NCBI RefSeq assembly: GCF_029227915.1
Contig: NC_079887.1
Location: forward strand, 8,744,001 to 8,804,000
Direction of reading: 5' to 3'
Length of the DNA: 60,000 nt
Source: Hydractinia symbiolongicarpus
Taxonomy: Eukaryota; Cnidaria; Hydrozoa; Anthoathecata; Hydractiniidae
A model generated the notes under the pieces. That model saw only the letters and a program-made list of their open reading frames with translations. It did not search any database and was not told the DNA's origin. The translations under genes and the position numbers were made by a program. Shown here piece after piece: positions 12,251-21,783 of this stretch (positions are counted from its first letter, which is position 1; every line of letters starts with the position of its first letter).

Positions 12251-12790
12251 GTAAGTAACAACCAGCTGTTTAGACTCATTAACCAGTCAAATACTCCTTC
12301 AACACGAGTTTTAATATAACATGAACAATTGTCAACAAATGGTTTCAACGCTGGCAGAAAGCCTCTGGCAATTTTTAATCTTATTTCCACTAGTACTTGC
12401 GTTTGAGCATTAGAGGCCTTGTGCAGGTTCCGGTATAGAAAGGCGCGTTCTTCTTTTATGTTGTACCTAGGGCTTCTCTATTATATTGGTAAGCTGCAGG
12501 AATTTACGGGCTTCTCTGTTGTGCCGTGTTATGTGATAAAAGACCCATTTTGTGATACTTGGCGCGTTTTGTAATAAAAACGAAGTGTTCCAAGATCGGA
12601 AGGAAGAGAGAGCAACATATTTTATTCTAAATTTGGCGAAATTATGATTCTCACTAGATAGTAACTCAGAACCCCTGATATCCTGAAAAAGAGACTTATC
12701 CCAACGAGATAATCCAGGTAGTTTAAGGACCAAGTTGGTATAGCGAGATTGAACCCTAACAAGTAAAGATTTTTCAAAATCACTCAAACA
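12240..12790 (-). pseudogene. Unidentified protein-like frames, probably transposon remnant
   Basis: Two minus-strand frames follow one another: 12467-12787 (106 residues, starting MSDFEKSLLVRVQSRYTNLV) and a second, shifted by one frame, running to about 12250 (containing EIRLKIARGFLPALKPFVDN). Their residue make-up looks like real protein, and one frameshift joins them. I do not recognise the family. Position between a THAP exon and a Penelope-like fragment suggests a decayed mobile element. Confidence 0.3.
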
Positions 12791-13134
12791 ATGTGTTGAA
12801 AAAGTAAATATAACTTAATTAGGATCATTTCTTGGAATTTATAGGCTTTCTAAAGCTTGAATTTTCTTATCTTATATATTTTCGTGCGTCTTAAAAATCT
12901 AATTGTTACCATTAAGAAAGATCAAACAATTATGAGCAAAGTCGATAAAATTTAATATTTTTTTAGTCGAGGCTTTTAAATTTTCGTTCAGCTGACAGGA
13001 ATTTCAAAACAGTAGCTTCTTATAAATAATGTCAGAGAAACTTACTGTCGGAAGAAATTAAAGAAAATGTGTCGCTAATGAGAGTTTCAATTTTTTTTCA
13101 GAATCCATACTCGACTCTTCAACTTCTTGGTATA

Positions 13135-13370
13135 AAGATCTACTAACTAGAGAAACAATGTCCAGTTTCCTTTACAACTTTACGTATGGCGGCTGTAATG
13201 CCACCTCTATAGGTGAGACATCGAGACATCTCAAAGTTAGAATGAGCGAGCGCCTTAAAATTACACCATTAACGGGTAAGAAATCGTTTTCATCGCAACA
13301 ATAGGTTATGAAGGATCATCTTAAACAATGCAACAAACGCGTTCCGACTCGCAAGATTTTGACGTGATAA
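13135..13370 (+). mobile_element. GIY-YIG endonuclease remnant of a Penelope-like element
   Basis: Plus-strand translation gives FLYNFTYGGCNATSIGET, then SRHLKVRMSERL and ITPLTGKK, a stop at the TAG near 13304, then MKDHLKQCN. The order and spacing match the C-terminal GIY-YIG nuclease domain of Penelope-like retroelements (consensus-like blocks: Y.F.CGGCNA.YIGET, RH...R..EHL, PLTGK, KDHL..C). No reverse transcriptase was found upstream, so this is a dead 3' fragment. Confidence 0.7.
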
Positions 13371-13879
13371 TCCTGCATTAAATATTAACATTAGATCAGC
13401 TCTGTCGTATTTATTTAATTAGGCATTTTATATTGATTGTAGGAAAGCAATTTGTAACATATATATTCCGCTGTGAACTTGTAGTAAAAATTGTAGTTAT
13501 ACAGAAGGAAGGTGTACGGAATACCTGAAACTTTGTCCAAATGTTGTTTTTGCTTCTGCATTGAATTTTAGTCAAAAATTGTGTTTTGAAAAAATCACAA
13601 AAGAAGTGCCGACATAAGCAAAGAATTACTGTCATTATCGAAACTACCGTATTGTACTATTAATTTACAACAATTATAAAAATTTTTACTGCTTAATTTT
13701 AAAAATATCCATCAAGTTTCAACAATCCTAATAATTTTTTTCTACCACAAATTGTAACATTCTGTTAGAAGTTCCTGAGACGTAACTAAAAGTTATTTAA
13801 AATGTATAACTGTTTTTTTAAATACTTCAGACGATAAAGTACCTAAACATTTCCGGAGAATAAGATTTTAATTTTTAGT
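13371..13879. other. No gene seen
   Basis: AT-rich DNA between the Penelope-like fragment and the start of the duplicated array. The open frame 13411-13635 (minus) has no recognisable motif. Confidence 0.4.
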
Positions 13880-14220
13880 TTCTTCTTCTGAAGCCATACA
13901 TTTTTATAAGTTTTAATTTTCTGTATGAGCAATTGAGGGTCTAACCAGAACAGACATTACAAATTCGCATTGTCAAGAAATTCATCCACACAGTTTCAAT
14001 ACGTTATAATTTCGTTGATACTAAGATGTCTTTAAGTCCGCAGATTGTTTATATAATCATCCAGATGGTCTTTTATCTTTCAAATAAATCAACAGTAAAA
14101 CTCATTAAATCAGCAGAAACCCAAAGTCGCCAAAATTTCAACAGTGAATATGCATCTTTTGACAATATGCAAGATTGACGCTGCAATAATTGTATTATAC
14201 ATAACAAATCTTCCTATCAT
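13880..14220 (-). repeat. Partial unit 0 of the segmental array
   Basis: This stretch matches 19,385-19,730 (unit A) and 26,020-26,350 (unit B), including a minus-strand exon-like frame beginning after an AG acceptor (residues ...LSKDAYSLLKF in place of LSQDAYSLLNV). Here the frame is broken by a stop and frameshift. It shows that the array once extended further left or lost a unit. Confidence 0.65.
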
Positions 14221-15168
14221 ATCTTCTTCTGATAGCTAAAAACGTGTATGAAATACGTCAAGGGTACATAGTTTGTTCACTACTTCTTAGCTAGTTTTTT
14301 TTGTTTTCCTTTTTAACTAAAGTTTAGTGCAGTGGTTTCTCCGACAGTCGTGAGGACTACAAATTTATTTATTTCGAAATCGTAGATCAAACTTTACATA
14401 TTATCATATTAATAAGTCAAAGGCACTTTTAAAAAACAATGATCAGTTTTGGAAGCGTAATTACTGCTTTAAGGGAGAAGATAACTTAGTTGCATGCGTG
14501 GAGTATCATTTACTTTCCTACGTCATGTTCTTGTCTATTAAAGTGTCCCTGTTAAATTTTGAGTTCACAAGCTGATGACCTTGTCTTTATAATGTTATCT
14601 GTGCATGTTATATGTAGTGAATTAATTAGTGGGTGAACCCATTGCTTTTGCATTCCGTTTGCCAAAAGTTTATGTCTTAATGCACAGTTTTAATCTTGAA
14701 GTAAATGATCTCTTAAAAATCACCAAACCTAAATATTTTTTTTAAGATGAATAAAATATGCATCTGATGACGTAAACAACCCCTTATTCAGATTTTTTAC
14801 CTGTTATTATTATGCATTACGTACAAGTTATCTATTTACTTCATTCCTATTTACTAATTATTTTTGTGACAACAAACAGCTACTAAAGAACTCCAACTTA
14901 ATTACCGACTACCACTCATCCTTTTGGCACGAATTTCTCGGGTTATTGGCACGTTCAATAACTTCTTATACCTTGAGAATTAATCCGGTATAACAAACAC
15001 TTTTAGTAAAAAAGATTCACTAATGTCAGTTGTTGTAACAATGTTCTTGCAATTTTTTATTCATTTACATATCTACATAAACATTTATTCTTTAATAACA
15101 GTTTCCATATTGAATATAAATAATAATGATAATAATAATAAATAATAGATCTTATTTTTTTAAGCTTC

Positions 15169-15528
15169 TTAAAGACTATTAAGTATTTTCGCCAATCGAT
15201 GCTTGGTGCCTTTGCTTAAGTCTATCCGTAGTTGAACTCTCTTTTTACATTCTTCGTCACATCCAAATACAAATATAAATATTTTACTCTTTTTTTTTGT
15301 TATAGTAGACGTGCTTAAAGGTGAGAGCTTTTCTGTTGTTGCCGATGTTGTTGTTGTAATTCTTGTTGGTGCTGTCTCGATAGTTGGTTTTGTTAATTCA
15401 TCAGGAAATACTTTATCCACAAATTTCTGTAAGTCTATGGCCATTTGTTTGGATCCATTTGGTCTAGCTAATACTTCGTAGTGCGTGAAAGCAATCACAA
15501 GTAACGGGAAAATACTCCAGATGTTCAT
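15169..15528 (-). CDS. Small secreted Thr-rich peptide, copy A
   Basis: Intronless gene for 119 residues; family not recognised. Residues 1-21 (MNIWSIFPLLVIAFTHYEVLA) are a signal peptide. They are followed by a short helix-like segment (DLQKFVDKVF), a Thr-rich linker at 52-75 likely to be O-glycosylated, a KKK at 78-80, a hydrophobic FIFVFG stretch, Cys90 and Cys94 (CDEEC), then a basic tail (KHRLAKILNSL). The KKK could be a processing site releasing a C-terminal peptide of about 38 residues; this is inference. A TATA box lies 80 bases upstream (15608-15615) and an AATAAA on the minus strand downstream (15084-15089). Copies B (22595-22947) and C (30814-31173) are paralogues in the same position of their units. 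Gene structure is well supported, function unknown. Confidence 0.8.
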   Translation of the reverse strand: MNIWSIFPLLVIAFTHYEVLARPNGSKQMAIDLQKFVDKVFPDELTKPTIETAPTRITTTTSATTEKLSPLSTSTITKKKSKIFIFVFGCDEECKKRVQLRIDLSKGTKHRLAKILNSL

Positions 15529-15607
15529 TGTTAATTTTTTATCTTCTATCTTTTGTTATTGTTAATTGATAATGTGGTTTTGATGTTTGTTTCCACCTTA
15601 TATCTTT

Positions 15608-15615
15608 CTTATATA
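15608..15615 (-). promoter_or_regulatory. TATA box of peptide gene copy A
   Basis: Minus-strand TATATAAG about 80 bases upstream of the ATG. The same word stands at the same place upstream of copy B (23029-23036) and copy C (31254-31261), within otherwise diverging flanks. Confidence 0.6.
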
Positions 15616-15700
15616 CATTTACCATTTGACTTAAGTTACATAATGAGTTCCTTTATTCTTGAAAAAAAAAGTTGGAGTACCTTCTACGCAGATCAATAGG

Positions 15701-15904
15701 TCATATTTCTGTTACACAGTGCACAAGTTCAATATTTGTTGCAGAATCATTACATTTAAGAGGTTGATGCAAAATATTGTCAATCACGTAAATCCGCCCC
15801 TCGTAATATTCACCTAATTTAGCTAGTAAAACATCCTTTTCTTGTTTCACCCTAAGGTCAACGATTGACATGAAAAATGGGTGAGTGGGTTTCTGAATTA
15901 CCAT
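15701..15904 (-). CDS. Unidentified 67-residue frame, conserved in the array
   Basis: Open frame starting MVIQKPTHPFFMSIVDLRVK and containing YEGRIYVIDN and NIELVHCVTEI. It lies about 170 bases upstream of the peptide gene. Unit B keeps the N-terminal two thirds (23180-23314, then a stop and frame loss). Unit C keeps almost the whole reading frame but has lost the ATG (ATT) and has an in-frame TAA. It could be an exon of an older gene duplicated with the unit, or a separate small gene that only remains open in A. No family recognised. Confidence 0.4.
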   Translation of the reverse strand: MVIQKPTHPFFMSIVDLRVKQEKDVLLAKLGEYYEGRIYVIDNILHQPLKCNDSATNIELVHCVTEI

Positions 15905-16967
15905 GTGGCATACAAAATATGCATAAAATTCTACCTGTTATTCTTTTAACCTGCGAAAGCACATAATTTTTATTAGCTAGCCCCTTTTTCTAGCTCGTTG
16001 TTAATTTTAAGATTATTAATTAGCAATTGGGGTGAATTGTTTCGTTGATGTGACATCTGTGGTACCGTTTTACGGGTTTTTCCTCCAAATGATCAATTTT
16101 TCAGATGGAAAATAATTTAACTAACAAAGAATCAATCAGAGCAAATAGGAATACGTGCAGTTTTAGTCAGATAGTGACATCACATAGAAAACGACATAAA
16201 TGTTGCTTTCTTTAAAAGTTTACAATTAAACATCTGAAAAAGACAGAAAGAAAGGATAAAAAGGATAAAATTACAACACATTCACACGTGACCGAGGGGT
16301 GTCTTATTTAAAATATGACATGGCAATTAATTGCAAAATCTCATGTGTCACGCAACATATAGGACACAAAGTGACTCAGTCACTGTTGCAACATTGGCAC
16401 GTGCCACACTTTCAAACTCACAGAAAATAAAAGATCAAAGTTTTTATGCATTATTTTTTATTGATAAATTTCTTTCTCTTTTCACTCTTAACTACCTGCA
16501 TTATCTTATCCAATTTGATGTCAGTTGTTTTGAGATCTACATCCTAAATTTTTCTAGGCAAAACATATTTAAATAAACGCCTGACCAACCTCCTTCCCTT
16601 GAATGATCAAGAAGACGCTTATTCAGTAAAGTAGTGTTTAAAAAGGGAGGGGCACTCATCTAGAAATTATTTCACAGAAGTAAAATGTAATAACAAAAAT
16701 GGTTTTTAAGAATATTTTTATTTGGTAAGTTGTGTTGCTTTACGGCAATTTTATTTTATTAAGTAAAAACAATATTAAATTAGTTCAAGGTCTTTTTTAT
16801 AGGTAAATTCGATTGAGCACTCTAATCTAAATTCCTTATATTGTATAAGCACCCAAGGCGCACATTTTAATACGGCATTCGTAAAACTTTTTGTGTATAG
16901 GAAGTAGGTTATAGAAAATGCAGTTGTCACAATTATCAATTCTTTCGTACGTTTAACCTTAATACAA

Positions 16968-17846
16968 TAATAACCGATTACCCCGGGCTGTACCGCAAAA
17001 TATCGCTTGAGGTCTAAGTGCGGACAGAGCTTGCAAGGTTGGTGCATTGACTTTTCGTATTTGTTAACCGTCTAAGTTAGATAAAAATATATAATAAGAA
17101 TTTTAGTTTAGTGTTCTTATAATAATATAATTCACTACCTTTGTTACATTACTTTTGTTAACACTCGAGGTCAAAATTTGAAAACAGTCCTGTCTAAAAA
17201 CAAACATTTTATTTGGAATTCAAAAGTCACTATAGAATAAAACCTTGTAAACAAAACATTACGATGTTAGACATGTACAGAATAATCTGTAAAGTTGAAT
17301 GCGCAGCTAAAATATAGCTACAATGAATATTGAAGTAATTTTTTTAACTAGCTAGCTAGCCATTGATAACATGGGTTTCCACGAGTTTTATATTGACTCG
17401 GCAACCACAAAGCTGAAGGAACGAATCTGAGAATGAGAGAAGATATATTTTTTTATTATTCCGTCGCCCTGTATTTAGTATTTTTGACAAAACTGGATAT
17501 CAGATCATCGTTTTTTTATGGACAATGTATCTAGTTAACTAGCCATGTTGAAGAAGCATCCAGACGAAATGGTGAATCTGGTTATTTTAACTGTTAAACT
17601 TGACATTGATTTGTTTCTATCCTATGAAAATGTTTTTATCGATAAATGTATTGTAGGAGTTAGATATATAATCATTTCCAAGGCTTATTAAATATATTTT
17701 TTGTGCTTATTTACATTATAAGATACCATTTCTCTTGACGACGGGCAATACCGCAAAATATCGGCCCATCGTCAAGAGCGCTAAGCCAATGAGAATGCCT
17801 AAAAACCCGTATTGCCCGCATGAAAAATCCAGACGGTTAACAATAT
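16968..17846. mobile_element. About 880-bp insertion private to unit A
   Basis: Unit B runs without a gap across this point (24,575-24,590), while A has an extra segment flanked by short AATA words that may be the target duplication. Ends read TAACCGATT on the left and, in reverse complement, TAACCGTCT on the right. Inside, GGGCTGTACCGCAAAATATCG (16,983) and GGGCAATACCGCAAAATATCGG (17,743) are direct repeats. The second sits in a hairpin with arms CTCTTGACGA/TCGTCAAGAG. The open frame 16775-17047 (minus) crosses the left edge and is probably not a gene. Confidence 0.5.
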
Positions 17847-18829
17847 GTAATATTGTCTCCACGTTAAAACAAGAATAGGAAATAGCGGTATTTTGATAGT
17901 TTGATCTCTACGATTTTAATTTATGTTGTTAAACTGTGACGTCTATTCATTTTTTAATTGACAATAATTGATTACTTAATTAATGGTGAATGTGGTTTGA
18001 ATTGAAATAGGATATCGCAGCATCCCAATAATCTAGACTGTACACGCAACGGATTTACGTGAATCGAAAGCAAAAAGCAAATAGGTTTTCATTTTCCAGT
18101 CCGAATGAAGAATTCAAACATCAAACAAATTTTGAACTTTATTAGAATTAACAGAAACATGACGTAATGAGCTTTTTGGAAAGTGCTGATAATTTTTCGG
18201 GAAAGAAATTTTTTTTGTCTTAACCAGGTCAAATCTTGAATTCCAAGAGTATTAAAATTGAAATGAAATTCTCTGTCACTTAAGCGTCCTAACTAATAGC
18301 TTGTAAAGTCTTATAAGACAACGGTCGGTAGTTGCAGAATATGCTTGGGGTTATAAAATTGCTAATGGAAGTTGCTTTTTTTTCTGAACTCATTTTATCT
18401 TCTCTTTCTTTGTTCCATTTTAATTTTTTTCTTCCGTTTGTATTCACAAGTTCTATGTCTATAAATTTTTACTTTCCCGATTCATCTCTCGCGTGGTCAT
18501 AAAAAAGTTTGTTTGAGTGTTTTATCATATCTAACGCTAAAGTATTTGAATTTGGAAATTGCGTCACATTCATCTTCTTCCAAAGGATAATTGACATTAG
18601 GCTTATTCACCATTCTAAGTTGTGTAAGCTGTTTGTATCTACTAGACAATACATTTCTTGAGCAGTTAAATTATTTGTGAGTTTTGTTTATTTTTTTCAT
18701 GATCATTAAGAACCCCTTGTCATGCGTTCGTTGAGGCACCTAGTTTGTCCGGTTTTAGATTAGTTCTGGATATTTTTTTCATAGTTTTTTTTACTAGTGT
18801 TTCAAACATGAAAAATCCACATTTCAGCT

Positions 18830-19010
18830 CATCCAATTACATAATGACAGGTCGAGGGAATCACCAGAGTATTGAACATTAATTCTTTCATAAAAAATTT
18901 CAGTCGTCTTGAAGTTGGTAAATTTTGACATCTGTCTAGATTTTCTGGCAACCAAAAATCACTGATTTCATCGTCAATTCTAGTAGACCTTTTTGAAACT
19001 GCAGTGAATG
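18830..19010 (-). pseudogene. Exon-like frame in unit A (decayed in unit B)
   Basis: After a CAG acceptor-like site the minus strand reads KRSTRIDDEISDFWLPENLD, then RCQNLPTSRRLKFF and further to a stop. Unit B has the same frame at about 25,500-25,640 with one inserted T in the middle (S D F then a shift). The residue make-up looks like coding sequence. It may be an exon of an old gene carried in each unit. No family recognised. Confidence 0.35.
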
Positions 19011-19453
19011 GTTGTTATAACAAAAATTGTATTCCAGAGTAGAAACTACTTTTCATTTCTTCCATGATACTTGGACCCACTTAAATAAAAAATAATACTT
19101 GATTGGAATTGCGAAATTTTTATGTTAGCAAATTATTTACCATGGTTTTCTTTATTACTGTTTTCATTTTGTTTCGTAGTAAACAATCTATTCTGTCCAG
19201 TTTCTCTCGTATTTTTGCTGGTGATTGCAAGTTTTACTTAAAATTGTACCTTTATCCCCATGAATATCAAAACATTTTATGTAAACATCATGCCTGATCT
19301 GTTTAGAACACTGGGTTACCTATTTTAGCTGACAAAATGCTTAAACATTGTCCAAATATTTCCTTTTCATTTCAACTGCTTCTTCCACAGCCATATATTT
19401 TTAAAAATTCATATTTATTGTTATACACAATCAAAGGTTTAAACTGAGAAACA

Positions 19454-19716
19454 TTAAAAGCTCGATTTTTCTTGAGAGAATAAAAATGCAGCGTCAAGAA
19501 ATTCATCCACGCAGTTAAAATACATCATATTTCCATTGATATGAGGCTTTCTTTGAGTGCGCAGTTTGTTTACATAAGCATCTCCATTGCATTTTTTTTC
19601 TTCAAATAAATCAAATGTAAAACTCATTAAATCTGCAGAAATCCAAAGTCGCGAAACGTTCAACAATGAATATGCATCTTGTGACAATATGCAAGATTGA
19701 TGCTAAAAAATAATTA
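19454..19716 (-). pseudogene. Exon-like frame with acceptor, conserved in units 0, A, B
   Basis: Following a strong acceptor (ATTATTTTTTAG) the minus strand is open for about 87 codons in unit A: HQSCILSQDAYSLLNVSRLW, then ISADLMSFTFDLFEE and NCVDEFLDAAFLFSQE. The acceptor and the first codons are kept in units 0 and B, but both have stops or frameshifts (B ends after NFLQL). This looks like one exon of a multi-exon gene that has decayed in the other copies. Unit A alone stays open, but no partner exon with matching phase was proven. Confidence 0.4.
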
Positions 19717-20178
19717 ATTGTCTTTCACATTGCTGTAATTTTGCCCATTGAAAAAATGAGCTACTGCTCAAATTTTTGCCAATTGATATTGCCAGGCGTT
19801 TCAAAGCTTTATTCGTCGCAGAATTGCAACTACATGATTATGTTCAAGATCGACTAGATATTGATCTAGAATTATACTACTGAATTTATGTTTCTCAAGA
19901 CGTAATTTTAATTTGAAGAATTTAGCGAAATCAACATTAACAATTGTACAATCTTAGAACTTTCTAATCTAAATGCGTACAATACGTCTTATTATCGCCG
20001 GTATAATCCTGTGTGTATATCTGGATATATTCTCTAGGTCGCAGTTTATTGCAACTCCAAACACACATTTTACTGGAAATTATTATGCGTATATTTTTAT
20101 GTACGTAGGCCTTGACGCGCTTATCACATCTGGACAAACTGTTATCTTGTAAACATGTGGATGGATATTATAAAAAGA

Positions 20179-21783
20179 CTACCCGGGAAACCCGGCGTCG
20201 AAACGCCGGGGTAAATCACAAGTCAAGGTGTGACCCGTCGTTAAACACTATCTGGAGCGCTTTAGTACAGGTATGCAGTATGTCGTTAATCAAGTAAAGT
20301 GCACACAACACCATAGCGTTTCGGCTGTAGTGTATTTTTGAAAATATAACTCTACTGCAACTTTAGCCAAAATAAAAACACAATCTACAACCAGTCGTTA
20401 CCCCGTCGTAGGAAAAACATTTGGTCAATTTTATTTGATTTCGCGAAATAAGTTTCAGTAAAGGTTACCAAATTAATTGTGACACTGGACTAAGCGCTTA
20501 GTATAGGTAAACCATGCGGCACATGCGTTTAGGCTTAAGACCCTATTTAAAAAAACTATCGCAGCTTTGGTTTACCCAGCATTAAACACCAGATTAAGTG
20601 ATTAATAAGAGCCGTCAACTGTGCCAGAAATTTAGGAAAAGCGCTTTAGTACAGCCATATAGTGTCTAGAAAATCAAGTGAAGTGCACACAACTTTATGG
20701 TGTTTCCGGTGTAATATACTATTTATTCAAAAAATAACTTTCGACAACTTTGATTACAATTTATTGTTACCTCGTCATAGCAAAAGCAGCTGGCCAACCT
20801 TCCTTATTTTTCAGGGAATGTGTCCGGGGAAAAGTTAAAAAAATGTTAAGCTGAGCGCTTAGTATAGGTAAGCAATGTGTACTTTTTTCTGTAAAAAACG
20901 TTATAACAACTTCGGTTAAACAGAAACACAGGAAACAGCTTGTTGTTAACACTGACTAAGCGCTTAGTACAGGTACACTAACACCATTTTTTAAAAAACT
21001 TTATCGCGACTTCAGTTTAAAAACAATCAGGAAACCGCATGGCGTTATCAATTTCAGTTCAAATATATACTCAGTAATTTTATTTTTCAGCATAAGCTTT
21101 TATAGCAGTAATAAAATTGGTAGCTACCTAACTGCATTTAGCATAAGAATTAAGAATTGTGTTGCAGCCAAACTGCATTAAGTTTTTAGCTAGGTAAAAG
21201 AGGTATCTAAAAGGAGCTGCCAAGGTAGACCCAACTTCAACATAAAAATAAATAACAATATACCAAACTGAAAAAAACTTTAAAAGAATAGGAATAAAAA
21301 TAAAGATAGCTATAGCTAGCTGCTTTAAAATCTAAGTTTTTAGCTAGCTAAACACTTAAAATTGTTTTGTTTAATATTTATATATGGCTAGAAAACGTCA
21401 TTTTATACTTACCTTAACATGTGAAAACACACAGAAACTGAATAATCCTATAGGATACAAAGTACTGAGAAGAAAAAAGGATCAAAAAGAGATATACAAA
21501 TTTCAAACCATCACTTCCAAACAAAAATGACCTTTGTAGGGGTAGCATGTTTCCTCCGTTGGCATGATGAGGCCGCGAAGCACTTGGATTGGTCATTAGT
21601 GAAAATGAAGCCTCGTGATTGGTCTTTTACGCGTAAGCGATCAAAACAAAGCCGGTAAAAACAGGGTCTGCCGTGGATCCGAAATAAAGCCGCAGGGCAG
21701 CGGGAATTTTCCGTATGTCTCGCTACTTGCGACGCCATGTTGCGCAGAGGCAGACAGATGGAATACGGCTATTATAATAGAGA
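20179..21783 (-). mobile_element. Helitron-like non-autonomous element with internal satellite
   Basis: Read on the minus strand, the element starts TCTCTATTATAATAGCC (at 21783) and ends with a hairpin CCCGGCGT-TTCG-ACGCCGGG (20191-20210) about 10 bases before its 3' border. This is the layout of Helitrons: 5' TC, 3' subterminal hairpin, no inverted repeats. The expected CTRR-3' end is not perfect, so the call is tentative. No Rep/helicase frame is present. Part of the inside is a tandem repeat (see 20257-20975). Unit C has an apparently empty site at 29,540. Confidence 0.5.
20257..20975. repeat. Satellite-like repeat with GCGCTTAGTAYAGGTA boxes
   Basis: The box GCGCTT(T)AGTA(C/T)AGGTA or close variants recurs at 20257, 20494, 20641, 20855 and 20960. 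Alternate boxes are 384 and 361 bases apart. The sequence between them is also related (AAGTGCACACAAC, a CGTCGTAG/CGTCATAG block, and a GGTTTAC/GGTTAAAC block). It suggests a two-box unit of about 370 bp, repeated about twice within the Helitron-like element. Confidence 0.6.

Larger units (their letters stand above)
14221..20178. repeat. Segmental duplication unit A
   Basis: About 6 kb that aligns in order with unit B (21,784-27,180) and, for its first part, with unit C (29,540-32,130). Anchors include the block around 14,500 (GCGTGGAGTATCATTTACTT, present in C), the peptide gene, the frame at 15,701-15,904, the block ending in CAAAGTTTTTATGCATTATT (16,436; 23,850 in B), and CAATATTGTCTCCACGTTAA-like sequence at 17,848 and 24,585. 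Unit A has a private insertion at 16,968-17,846. It lacks sequence present in B at 23,880-24,120 and 26,570-26,990. Confidence 0.8.

Noticed and set aside
16775-17047. 90-residue minus frame
   Set aside because: It crosses the left border of an insertion private to unit A and is broken in unit B, so it is unlikely to be a real gene.
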